From: PUMD01 sp964599275
GTDB taxonomy: Bacteria > Bacillota > Sulfobacillia > SLMV01
Reading direction: 5' to 3'
NCBI GenBank assembly: GCA_964599275.1
Contig: CAZRFK010000041.1
Location: 1 to 16,541, forward strand
Length of the DNA stretch: 16,541 nt
This document shows, piece after piece, positions 1-7,275 of this stretch. A model generated the notes under the pieces. That model ran no database searches. It was not told the DNA's origin and worked only from the letters and a program-made list of their open reading frames with translations. The position numbers and the translations under genes were made by a program. The stretch's first letter is position 1, and every line of letters begins with the position of its first letter.

Positions 1-184
1 CCACTACCAGTCGAACCTTCCATGCCTCAATCTCCTCTGCCAGAACTTTCACCCGCAGCACCAGTGCTCTGGCTGCACACCTCCTCCTGAACTTTTCGGC
101 CACCCAAAGTTCATCAACAAATAGAGTGTGCTGTCTTACGTCTGGCTTGGGGGTTTTGACGCAGGTTACATAACCGACTATCAA
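1..184 (-). CDS. Unrecognised ORF, cut by left window edge
   Basis: An open frame of 61 codons runs from a TTG at 184 to the window edge without a stop. The TTG overlaps the TGA stop of the upstream small ORF in a TTGA arrangement, which suggests translational coupling, but no clear Shine-Dalgarno sequence precedes it. The predicted peptide has a plausible protein composition: a hydrophobic/aromatic stretch (LFVDELWVAEKF) followed by a basic, helix-like stretch rich in Arg, Ala, Leu and Val. I recognise no family. An alternative is that the true gene starts at an ATG at 23 in another frame, preceded by a GAGGAG ribosome binding site, in which case this frame would be fortuitous. It could also be the continuation of a frameshifted single gene with the ORF at 181-348. 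Confidence 0.3.
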   Translation of the reverse strand, partial: MIVGYVTCVKTPKPDVRQHTLFVDELWVAEKFRRRCAARALVLRVKVLAEEIEAWKVRLVV

Positions 185-348
185 TCATCCATTTCAGCTG
201 AAAAAATCCAGAAATCATCCTCCCGCAGGCAATCCGAACAGGCCCAATCATCAGCACGAGCCTCCGACACTATGGAAGCCAGAAAATCTGCAAAACGGAT
301 TAACTCCTCCTCGGTGCACACTTTCGTCACAGTAATCTGCTCTGACAT
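181..348 (-). CDS. Small acidic hypothetical protein (55 aa) with a CxxC pair
   Basis: This short ORF starts at an ATG at 348; a longer version from a TTG at 375 has no ribosome binding site. The product is acidic, with a predicted helical N-terminal half (TEEELIRFADFLASIV) and a central WACSDC motif. A lone CxxC pair could bind metal or form a disulfide, but two cysteines alone do not make a zinc finger. No signal peptide or membrane segment is visible. A purine-rich GGGAAGAGAG lies about 9-18 bases upstream and is a weak ribosome binding site. The stop overlaps the TTG start of the next ORF. Function is unknown, and the pair could be remnants of one frameshifted gene. Codon use looks ordinary for the window. 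Confidence 0.4.
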   Translation of the reverse strand: MSEQITVTKVCTEEELIRFADFLASIVSEARADDWACSDCLREDDFWIFSAEMDD

Positions 349-449
349 GACTTTTTCAACTCTCTTCCCTGCCAAATTGCCCGTTTTTTTCTACCTGTGA
401 TATGTGAACACTCCTCTCATGAAAAGCAACAACGTGAGAAAGATACATA

Positions 450-490
450 GAGAAAAGAGGTGGGAGCAAACTGTTATTCTCCCACCCCTT
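450..490 (-). terminator. Rho-independent terminator of the deacylase transcript
   Basis: Positions 455-466 and 479-490 form a 12-bp inverted repeat (one G-T wobble) around a 12-base loop. Read on the minus strand, the 3' arm runs into TTTTCTCTAT, a good U-tract. It lies 30 bases past the stop of the deacylase gene and separates it from the small ORFs at the left edge. Confidence 0.85.
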
Positions 491-519
491 AAGCAATGCC
501 CTCAGCTGGAGCTATGTGT

Positions 520-2214
520 TTAATCCGTTTTTCTCAGAAGCTGTCCGGGACGATTCCCGGTGACCTGTCCTTCTGCCACCACAGCAGTCCCATTTACGAA
601 AACCCACTCCATGCCCGCCGCGTACTCAAAAGGAGAACCAACGCTGGCTCTCTCTTCAATATCATTCGGTGAGAACAGCGATAGATCAGCTTTCATCCCC
701 GCTCTGAGCACTCCCCGGTCGGAAAGCCCCAGGCGCAGGGCCGGACGCTGGGTCATCTTGTTTACTGCCTGTTCCCAACCCAGAACACCTTCGTCGCGCA
801 CGTATTTTTCCAGAACACGGGCGAAAGCCCCAAAATTTCGCGGGTGAAGCCATGTGGCGCTGAACACATCCGAGTCGTTCATGGCATAGGTGTCCGATCC
901 CACCATTGATGCTGATGAGGACAGCACGGTGCGAACGTCTTCCTCAGACATGGAAATTCTCTTGACTTTGACTTTCTCACAGCCCAGCTGCGAGAGATAC
1001 CAGTCCACACATTTATCCTCATCTTCAGATGCGATCTCTGAAACAGTGCAGCCTACCACTCCATCATCCGGGTGTTCTACCACATAAATATCATCCCAAC
1101 GCAGTGTGAACGGTCCATCTCTCCCTGGATTGTCAGATATACCTGAATTCTCCCTCAGCCATTGGGCGATCTCTGGGCGGCAAACCTCCTTTTGGTTGTC
1201 ACCATCGGGGCGCATAGACTGTGGTAGCAGACGCTGCAGCGATCCGGGGTAAGTACCGCCAAAGCGGTAGGGGTACACATCGACTGCCACATCCAAACCG
1301 CCATCTCGAGCCTTGCGGATGCATTCGAGACTGTCTTTTATAGTCCCCCAGTTGGCCTTACCTGCAGCCTTGTGGTGAGAGATTTGAACTGCGCCTGCAG
1401 TCCTGCTGCCAATTGTCAAGGCTTCCTCCACCGCATCCAGTAATCGGTCATCCTCTCCCCGAACATGGGTGGAATAAAAACCGCCGCGTCGGGAAACCGC
1501 CCGGACCAACTCCACCACCTCGGAGGTGTCTGCGTATCGACTGGGCCGGTACGTCAGACCTGTAGAAAAACCAAAGGCTCCCGCCTCCATCGCCTCTTCA
1601 ATGAGGTATATCATTTTAGACATCTGTTCCTCTGCAGCCGGTTCATCATCAACTCCCACCACTGAGGCCCGCACCGGACCGTGAGCCACCAGTCCGGCTA
1701 TATTGATGCTCTTCTTGTGCTCCTCCAAAACCTCGCTGTATTCAGGCCAGCTCCGCCACATCGGCCATCTGACACCAGCCCTCCGCAGCCAGGAAGATTC
1801 GTAACTGCGCCAGAATTGAAAATATCCGTAAGCTTCAAATGAATCCAGCGGGGCCGGTCCGATCGAACAATTACCTGTAACATCAGTAGTTACTCCCTGT
1901 AAAACCTTGGAAGAAGCATCAGGGGCAGCCAGAATAGAAAGATCGGAATGAGTGTGGATATCAATAAATCCAGGAGAAACAACCAGTCCTTCTGCATCTA
2001 TGACTTTTTCAAAACAGGATTCCCCCAGCGATCTATCAGATGTGGAGTTAGCCGACAGTCGCTTGGCTGCTTCATCTACAGTTTCTCCATCTTTCAGGTC
2101 GGCAGTTCGACGCATTTCAGCGATAGTATCTCCTTCAACAATTACATCTCCTACAAATGCATCTTCACCTGTACCATCAATGACGATGGCATCCCTGATC
2201 AGAAACGAGCTCAT
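520..2214 (-). CDS. N-acyl-D-amino-acid deacylase / D-aminoacylase family amidohydrolase
   Basis: The 564-residue protein belongs to the amidohydrolase superfamily (D-aminoacylase branch), which hydrolyses N-acyl-D-amino acids, or related N-acyl or dipeptide substrates, to the free amino acid. The N-terminal beta domain begins with the family-typical start (FLIRDAIVIDGTG). The metal-binding strand is GFIDIHTHSD (H87, H89), followed by VTTDVTGNCSIGPAP, where C116 matches the cysteine metal ligand of D-aminoacylases. H250 (STHVRGEDDRLL), H280 (QISHHKAAGKANWG) and D441 (GSDTYAMND) fit the other ligands and catalytic Asp. The C-terminal end (ADLSLFSPNDI) closes the beta sandwich. An in-frame start 30 bases upstream is rejected because GGGAGGG sits 5 bases before the ATG at 2214. 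No signal peptide is visible, so it is probably cytoplasmic. Exact substrate is not deducible. Confidence 0.9.
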   Translation of the reverse strand: MSSFLIRDAIVIDGTGEDAFVGDVIVEGDTIAEMRRTADLKDGETVDEAAKRLSANSTSDRSLGESCFEKVIDAEGLVVSPGFIDIHTHSDLSILAAPDASSKVLQGVTTDVTGNCSIGPAPLDSFEAYGYFQFWRSYESSWLRRAGVRWPMWRSWPEYSEVLEEHKKSINIAGLVAHGPVRASVVGVDDEPAAEEQMSKMIYLIEEAMEAGAFGFSTGLTYRPSRYADTSEVVELVRAVSRRGGFYSTHVRGEDDRLLDAVEEALTIGSRTAGAVQISHHKAAGKANWGTIKDSLECIRKARDGGLDVAVDVYPYRFGGTYPGSLQRLLPQSMRPDGDNQKEVCRPEIAQWLRENSGISDNPGRDGPFTLRWDDIYVVEHPDDGVVGCTVSEIASEDEDKCVDWYLSQLGCEKVKVKRISMSEEDVRTVLSSSASMVGSDTYAMNDSDVFSATWLHPRNFGAFARVLEKYVRDEGVLGWEQAVNKMTQRPALRLGLSDRGVLRAGMKADLSLFSPNDIEERASVGSPFEYAAGMEWVFVNGTAVVAEGQVTGNRPGQLLRKTD

Positions 2215-2347
2215 GGTACCCTCCCTACAATAACACTGAATCAAAATGCTTGGGTTGGTGAATAATCTTCATGCATAACTTCAATCCGGTCTGACTAACT
2301 TCCTGCAGGAATCTTTGTTCAGCTCAATGATGCTTCCTGCCTGAAGT

Positions 2348-2377
2348 AATAACCGACCTGCCAAATCTATATGTCAA
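2348..2377 (-). promoter_or_regulatory. Possible sigma-A promoter for the deacylase gene
   Basis: On the minus strand a perfect -35 TTGACA (2377-2372) is followed after 18 bases by a weak -10 GTTATT (2353-2348). It lies about 135 bases upstream of the deacylase ATG in the 297-base gap after the methionine gamma-lyase gene. The -10 is poor, so the call is tentative. No convincing terminator for the upstream gene is visible in this gap, so read-through from it is also possible. Confidence 0.25.
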
Positions 2378-2511
2378 GCTTTCAACTGAAAAACATTGTC
2401 CGTACTGCAGGGCTCAACAGCCGCCCTCAGCTATCTGGAGTCTGCCCCTCCTTGGAACATCTTGGGCTCCAGAGTGCGTCCTGCAGCCCTGCCTCATTGG
2501 ATTGCGCTGTT

Positions 2512-3711
2512 CTATTGAACCGCTTTTTCCACCTTTTTGAGGGCCTGCTGTAATTCTGCAATGAGCGCATCCGGATCTTCCAGCCCCACCGACAGCCGTA
2601 CCTGGCCCTCAGTAATCCCAACTTGCAATCTTTCTTCCCTGGACATGGTTGCATGACTCATGGAGGGTGAATGCTGAATCAGCGAATCAACACACCCCAG
2701 ACTGGTGGCAAGACTTATCAACTCAACGCTGTTCATCAGGGTCTTGCCAGCCTCAAATCCCCCCTTCACATCAAAACTCATCATTCCACCGAAATCCTGC
2801 ATCTGTTTCTTCGCCACCTGATGGCCTGGATGCGATTTCACACCGGGATAAAGTACTCTTTCCACCATGGGGTGCTCCTGCAGAAACTGGGCCACCTTCC
2901 GGGCATTTTCGCAGTGAAGTTTCATCCTAACTCCCAGAGTTTTGAGCCCCCGAGTGATCTCCCAGGCATCAGACGGGGAAATGATACCGCCAAAAAACTC
3001 CAGATGGGGAGTCTTTATATGTTCGATCAATTCTTTTGGACCCGCCACCACTCCACCAAGCACATCTCCGTGTCCGTTGAGATACTTGGTGGCGCTGTGA
3101 ATCACCAGGTCTGCACCAAGTTGGAGGGGGTTCTGCAGATAGGGGGTGGCAAAGGTGCTGTCAACCAGGAGTTTGGCACCAATGCTGCGGGCGATGTTGG
3201 CCGTTTCTTCTATATCAGTGATTTTCAGCACTGGGTTGCACGGAGTTTCTATGTAGATGACCCTGGTATTACTTCTCACTGCCTTTTTGATGTTTTCCGG
3301 ATCCCCTGTATCAACCATGCTCACTTCAATTCCAAAACCGGTCAACACATCGCGTATCAGTCCGTATGTACAACCATAAATTATGTCTCCTGTGATCAGA
3401 TGATCACCTGCTTGCAGCAGAGACAGCAAAGTGGTTGAGATTGCTGCCATCCCCGAAGCGGTAGCAAGAGCAGCTTCAGTGTCTTCAAGGGCTGCCACCT
3501 TGGTTTCCAGTTCAGTTACAGTGGGGTTCCCAAATCGACCATAGGAATAGCCCGCTTCTCTGTCCTGTGATATTTCAATTGCCTGCTGTACGTCATCCAT
3601 CACAAAAGTCGAGGTCCGATAAATCGGGCTTATGTGGGCACCCGTCGCCGGACAGGGACTGCTGCCTGAATGAATTGCTCTGGTGTTAAAGTTTGACTTA
3701 TTTTCGGTCAT
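2512..3711 (-). CDS. Methionine gamma-lyase-like PLP enzyme (Cys/Met metabolism family)
   Basis: The 399-residue protein is a full-length member of the Cys/Met-metabolism PLP family (fold type I). It shows the partner-subunit phosphate-binding YGRFGNPT (Y57, R59), the SGMAAI turn at 86-91, D184 of VDSTFATP that contacts the pyridine ring, and the Schiff-base lysine K209 in SATKYLNGHGD. The YGCT motif (Y112-T115) carries a cysteine characteristic of methionine gamma-lyases, whereas cystathionine enzymes usually have glycine there. The expected reaction is methionine (or homocysteine/cysteine) to 2-oxobutanoate, ammonia and methanethiol. The start at 3711 is chosen because GGGGAGGA lies 6 bases upstream; the longer in-frame start at 3726 is a TTG with no such site. 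A cystathionine gamma-synthase or O-acetylhomoserine sulfhydrylase activity cannot be excluded. Confidence 0.88.
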   Translation of the reverse strand: MTENKSNFNTRAIHSGSSPCPATGAHISPIYRTSTFVMDDVQQAIEISQDREAGYSYGRFGNPTVTELETKVAALEDTEAALATASGMAAISTTLLSLLQAGDHLITGDIIYGCTYGLIRDVLTGFGIEVSMVDTGDPENIKKAVRSNTRVIYIETPCNPVLKITDIEETANIARSIGAKLLVDSTFATPYLQNPLQLGADLVIHSATKYLNGHGDVLGGVVAGPKELIEHIKTPHLEFFGGIISPSDAWEITRGLKTLGVRMKLHCENARKVAQFLQEHPMVERVLYPGVKSHPGHQVAKKQMQDFGGMMSFDVKGGFEAGKTLMNSVELISLATSLGCVDSLIQHSPSMSHATMSREERLQVGITEGQVRLSVGLEDPDALIAELQQALKKVEKAVQ

Positions 3712-4155
3712 CTGTTTCCTCCCCAATAGATCCGCAGAGTGATTGCTGTCGTATTGACTGACACTTCAGGGTTTCGGTGTGCATTTGCTGTGCAGAATCC
3801 GAAGCACGTTCAGATGAAAATGGCACTACGAAAACAGTTGGGCAACTTCTCAAGCCGCATATGGTTTGCAATCCGATTTGTGGACGATTGGTACAACTGT
3901 GTAGAAACATCCTCCAGGTACCAGTATCCCCACCTTTTTCGCTCCAATGTCAATAGCCCGGTACGCTACACGTAATCGCAATCGCAAAATTGATATGTGA
4001 CTTATTTACCAATAGAAGATATAATTAGTACAATATTAAATTTTTTAACAAATATGGATGGTGAGGCAATATAGACTGCCGACAACATCAAGTTCCTTTT
4101 CTCGGCCCCTCCTATCCGTGATTGCAACGGGGCAATAAATGTGGAGGTGACGTTA
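3712..4155. other. Divergent intergenic region, no gene seen
   Basis: This 444-base stretch separates two divergent genes. Short ORFs exist in it, but none has a ribosome binding site or a recognisable product. The right part carries the promoter of the lipoprotein gene. I see no good promoter for the leftward lyase gene. The composition turns AT-rich from about 3980. Confidence 0.6.
3997..4025 (+). promoter_or_regulatory. Sigma-A-type promoter for the DUF6273-like lipoprotein gene
   Basis: A -35 GTGACT (4 of 6 to consensus, 3997-4002) is followed by a 17-base spacer and a perfect -10 TATAAT (4020-4025) in AT-rich DNA. Transcription would start near 4032, leaving a leader of about 125 bases before the ATG at 4156. 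I recognise no riboswitch in that leader. Confidence 0.55.
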
Positions 4156-5202
4156 ATGAACAGAAGAACACTGACTTTTACAGCGTTTGCCGTGCTGCTG
4201 GCCATGCTTTTTTCTTTCATGATCGGCTGCGGACCGGCCGACGAGGCAGCTGAAAACGGCAACGGTGAAGGAGAAGAAGTAGAAGAACCCGCAGCGGGAG
4301 AAGATCCGACGGAGGATGAAATTGAATCAGTGGAGGTTCTGGGTGACCTGCAGATTGGCGACCGGGTGATGGACCCCAGCTGGACCTGGGAATTCAGACT
4401 GGGCGAATGGTACAGCAACGAGGACCGTTTTGTGCATGAGGAGCTGCCGGAAGGAGAGGTAAAGCCGGTGGTCTGGATAGTGGTGGCCATTGAGCATTAT
4501 GATGGGCTGCCCTCACACGTGACCCTTCTTTCAGAAGAGCTGATCGGGCGCCATCCTTTCGACGACAGCGATGAACGCCTGGGGAGAACGGGCTACACCG
4601 GCACGAGTTCCTGGCTGGACAGTGGAACAACTGACGCCGAATACGGTCTCAGGCCCTTTCTCAACAGCCTGCCCAAGGACGAGGGCTACTCCTACGCCGA
4701 GGCTGGATTCTATAACGCCTTTTCAGAGTCTTTCAAGAACGCTGTCCTGACAACCACAATCGACCACATCACGCGGGTTGACAGTGAGGGCAACTGGGAC
4801 GCCGAAAACCCGTGGAGACAGTACACCAGCGAGGAGAAGGTGTTCGTATTTTCCCTGGGTGAATATGGCATACAGATGCCCGATGAGGTCCCGTATACTG
4901 GTGCTGTCGTCCCCTATTTCGATCCAGAGCACCCCAGCTACCCGGAAGATGGCTACGAAGCCTGGATCAGAGATATGAAAAAAGCTTATCTCGGCGAGGA
5001 CGAGGACATTCTGTACTGGACCCGTACACCGAGCCCTAGCCCCTTCCATCACTCAGTGGCCATGGCTTCAACATCAGATGGAGAGTCCTCCAGTACAGCC
5101 AGCGGCAGCATGGGAGTGAGACCGGCGGTGAATCTTTCATCTGACATGCGAGTTTCCGAGACTCCGAATGAAGATGGGGTATATGAGATCGTCAGTAGAT
5201 GA
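4156..5202 (+). CDS. Acidic secreted lipoprotein with DUF6273-like domain
   Basis: The 348-residue protein begins with a lipoprotein signal peptide: basic NRR, a hydrophobic stretch, then the lipobox MIGC with lipidated Cys25. A Glu/Gly-rich linker follows to about residue 60, and then a domain of DUF6273 type. Recognisable pieces are VVWIVVAIE, VTLLSEELI, a GTSSWLDS...LRPFLNS segment, KVFVFSLGEYG, YWTRTPSPSP and the closing GVRPAVNLSSDM. In this family the domain occurs in exported proteins of Gram-positive anaerobes and its role is unknown. The start at 4156 follows GGAGGTGA with 5 bases spacing; a GTG in frame at 4141 is upstream of that site. The high Asp/Glu content suits an exported protein of a salt-loving organism. 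It stands alone, with its own promoter and terminator. Confidence 0.8.
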   Translation: MNRRTLTFTAFAVLLAMLFSFMIGCGPADEAAENGNGEGEEVEEPAAGEDPTEDEIESVEVLGDLQIGDRVMDPSWTWEFRLGEWYSNEDRFVHEELPEGEVKPVVWIVVAIEHYDGLPSHVTLLSEELIGRHPFDDSDERLGRTGYTGTSSWLDSGTTDAEYGLRPFLNSLPKDEGYSYAEAGFYNAFSESFKNAVLTTTIDHITRVDSEGNWDAENPWRQYTSEEKVFVFSLGEYGIQMPDEVPYTGAVVPYFDPEHPSYPEDGYEAWIRDMKKAYLGEDEDILYWTRTPSPSPFHHSVAMASTSDGESSSTASGSMGVRPAVNLSSDMRVSETPNEDGVYEIVSR

Positions 5203-5260
5203 GGTTTTCAACCGATGATTGAGGTTGAGTATGAAACTATTAATTCGGGGTAAACAACCA

Positions 5261-5290
5261 AGGCCCCCATCTTGATGGGGACCTCTTTTG
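5261..5290 (+). terminator. Rho-independent terminator of the lipoprotein gene
   Basis: Positions 5261-5270 and 5275-5284 form a 10-bp stem with one C-A mismatch around a CTTG tetraloop, followed by CTTTTG. It lies 58 bases after the stop codon and fits the end of the monocistronic lipoprotein transcript. Confidence 0.75.
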
Positions 5291-5600
5291 TATAGCTCAC
5301 ACCATGTTGACAGATTATGATTGCGACGGGTACACCAATCTGAAGTTTCAAGCCGCTCTCTTTCCCATGGTCCTTTTGCGCATTCAAGCGACATCTCTCT
5401 GAAACTGATAGAACAAAGCCATAGTGTTTAGGTTTGATTGTGAGAATTGATTGAAATCCATTCTGGGTTGTATGTCGCAACTTTGACTCTTCGAGTTCGA
5501 CCTCACAGTTGGTATTCTGTCGCTGTCAGATTCACACACATGCGATAGAACGGTGCGGGTAAGACTCAAGCCAATCAGCGATTACCAGAACAAGTAAGGA
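5291..5600. other. Gene-free stretch, possibly decayed coding DNA
   Basis: No ORF here has both a ribosome binding site and a recognisable product. On the minus strand one frame gives a long protein-like reading (positions about 5250-5580) interrupted by two stops near 5530, which could be the remnant of a degraded gene. I could not assign it to a family, and the reading could be chance. Confidence 0.3.
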
Positions 5601-5630
5601 GCAGGTGCAACAATGAATTGTTGCACCTGC
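5601..5630 (-). terminator. Perfect hairpin downstream of trpB, probable terminator
   Basis: Positions 5601-5612 and 5619-5630 are perfectly complementary (12 bp, extended by an inner A-T pair). The hairpin begins 53 bases after the trpB stop. On the minus strand it is followed by TCCTTACTTGTTCT, only moderately T-rich, so it is a weaker-than-textbook terminator or an RNA-stabilising 3' hairpin. It is equally symmetric on the plus strand but lacks a T-run there. Confidence 0.55.
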
Positions 5631-5682
5631 TGAACATCTGAATATGATTTGGGAATCAATTTTCAGTCAGATTCTTCTGAAC

Positions 5683-6876
5683 TTATTCCCTTCCGGTGAG
5701 CCGTGCAACTTCGGCCACATCCTTGTCGCCCCGTCCTGACAGATTGACCACTATCAGATCATCACTTTCCATGTCCTCGGCCAGCTTGACTGCATGGTAG
5801 ACGGCGTGAGCGCTTTCCAGGGCAGGGATAATTCCTTCTGTCTCACACAGCATATCAAAAGCCTCCAGAGCCTCATTGTCATCTACAGTAACATACTCGG
5901 CGCGGCCGGTGGCCAGCAGGTGACAGTGCTCGGGCCCAACCCCCGGATAGTCCAGCCCGGCAGCAATTGAATGAACCTGCTGCGGCTGTCCCTCATCATC
6001 CTGCAGGGAATAGCACCGGAATCCATGTACCACTCCCGGCTGCCCCCTGCTGATGGAGGCAGCGTGCTGACCTGCCTCAGTACCTTTCCCACCCGGTTCC
6101 ACGCCGATCATCCTGACTTCCTCGTGCTGCACAAAAGCGTGGAAAAGTCCTATGGCGTTACTGCCGCCACCAACACAGGCGATTACTGCATCTGGCAGCT
6201 TGCCCTCTTTTTCCAGTATCTGCAGCCTGGTCTCTTCACCTATTACCGCCTGAAACTCCCTCACCATCAGCGGATATGGATGGGGACCCACAGCAGAACC
6301 CAACATATAAAAGGTGTCCTCCAGATTGGCAGCGTAATCCTGCAGGGCAGCATCCACGGCATCTTTCAGGGTAGCACTACCAGCAGTAACCGGAAGTACT
6401 TCTGCTCCCAGCATCTTCATACGGTGCACATTGAGATCCTGTCTGCGCATGTCTTCAGCACCCTGATAAATTACACACTCGAGATCGTCAAAGAGGGCAC
6501 ACGCCGTGGCTGTTGCCACCCCGTGCTGCCCAGCTCCTGTTTCTGCCACGATGCGTTTTTTGCCCATCCTCCGGGCCAAGAGCACCTGACCCACCGTATT
6601 GTTTATTTTGTGAGCACCCATATGATTGAGATCCTCACGTTTGAGATAAATTTTGGTCCCCCCACACCGGGCGCTCAAATTACGGGCTTCAGTCAGGGCA
6701 CTCGGGCGGCCAACAAAATCGGTGAGTATGCGTTTTAATTCTCTTTGGAAATTCTCATCTTCCTGATACTTGCGAAAGGCGGTCTCCAGTTTTTCCAGAT
6801 CCTGTTCGATAGCGGGCGGGACAAAACGCCCTCCAAAATCCCCAAAAAAACCTTTCTCCTCTTCTGAAAGAGTCAT
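5683..6876 (-). CDS. trpB: Tryptophan synthase beta subunit, stand-alone
   Basis: The 397-residue product joins indole and L-serine to make L-tryptophan, using PLP. The family motifs are complete: FGDFGGRFVP at the N-terminus, the Schiff-base lysine K90 in HMGAHKINN, the catalytic glutamate E112 in AETGAGQHG, the substrate-loop LGSAVGPHPYP, the phosphate-binding GGGSNAIG (237-244), and SGRGDKD near the end. Length matches the ordinary TrpB1 type rather than the longer TrpB2. The ATG at 6876 follows AAGGA at about 8 bases; an upstream in-frame start would translate the T-box terminator region. No trpA or other trp gene adjoins: the next genes are unrelated on both sides. It may pair with a TrpA encoded elsewhere or act in indole salvage. 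Expression is controlled by the T-box just upstream. Confidence 0.95.
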   Translation of the reverse strand: MTLSEEEKGFFGDFGGRFVPPAIEQDLEKLETAFRKYQEDENFQRELKRILTDFVGRPSALTEARNLSARCGGTKIYLKREDLNHMGAHKINNTVGQVLLARRMGKKRIVAETGAGQHGVATATACALFDDLECVIYQGAEDMRRQDLNVHRMKMLGAEVLPVTAGSATLKDAVDAALQDYAANLEDTFYMLGSAVGPHPYPLMVREFQAVIGEETRLQILEKEGKLPDAVIACVGGGSNAIGLFHAFVQHEEVRMIGVEPGGKGTEAGQHAASISRGQPGVVHGFRCYSLQDDEGQPQQVHSIAAGLDYPGVGPEHCHLLATGRAEYVTVDDNEALEAFDMLCETEGIIPALESAHAVYHAVKLAEDMESDDLIVVNLSGRGDKDVAEVARLTGRE

Positions 6877-6926
6877 GATTGATATCCTTTCCTTTTTGGA
6901 TTCCAGTCCCTCGCCCGCGCTCCAAT

Positions 6927-6957
6927 AAAAAAACCCCGCCCACAAAGGGACGAGGTT
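6927..6957 (-). terminator. T-box attenuator terminator
   Basis: On the minus strand AACCTCG(T)CCC (6957-6947) pairs with GGGCGGGGTT (6941-6932), with one bulged T and one T-G wobble, followed by a run of seven T. It is the intrinsic terminator that competes with the T-box antiterminator, 50 bases before the trpB start. Confidence 0.88.
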
Positions 6958-7187
6958 AAACTCGCGGTACCACCCTTTTGGAACACCCTATAGTGTTCCC
7001 CTCAACAGGTACGAGATGCTGGTCTTATACCCTGCCGCTGTAACGGTCGGCTTCCGGCCCCAGCTACTGATTGTCTTCGCCGGGCGTCTCCCGAATCCAT
7101 TCAGCACACCTGACCTCACCAGGTTCCCACTATCCCCAGCTCTCTGAGCAGGTCTCAGTATGCTTACTAATTTCGTTCCATGACTTT
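6927..7187 (-). promoter_or_regulatory. T-box riboswitch, tryptophan-specific, controlling trpB
   Basis: The leader carries the hallmark T-box sequence AAAAGGGTGGTACCGCG (6979-6963, minus strand), which pairs with the uncharged tRNA acceptor end and builds the antiterminator. The specifier loop reads GAA-TGG-A with the codon UGG at 7099-7097, so it should sense uncharged tRNA-Trp. Ahead of the T-box, 6980-6986 pairs with 6993-6999 as stem III. A competing terminator ends the leader at 6927. When tRNA-Trp is uncharged, the antiterminator forms and trpB is transcribed. I did not fold Stem I in full; the AGTA element expected near its base is visible at about 7170. Confidence 0.95.
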
Positions 7188-7192
7188 CGTTG

Positions 7193-7221
7193 ACTTTAAT
7201 TCATTGAAGCAGTAATGTCAA
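7193..7221 (-). promoter_or_regulatory. Promoter of the T-box/trpB transcript
   Basis: On the minus strand a perfect -35 TTGACA (7221-7216) is followed by exactly 17 bases and a -10 TAAAGT (7198-7193, 4 of 6). Transcription would start near 7187, just before Stem I of the T-box, which fits well. Confidence 0.75.
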
Positions 7222-7275
7222 CATCAATATAGGTGGTTTATCTGTATTTAGACACTCTGCCTGGCAGCTGCTGGT

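Noticed and set aside
2671..3438. A 255-codon plus-strand frame opposite the methionine gamma-lyase gene.
   Set aside because: It is antisense to a gene with full family motifs, and its translation has no recognisable domain.
5490..5510. A T-loop-like GAGTTCGACC suggesting a tRNA end.
   Set aside because: No acceptor, D-arm or anticodon arm can be built around it.
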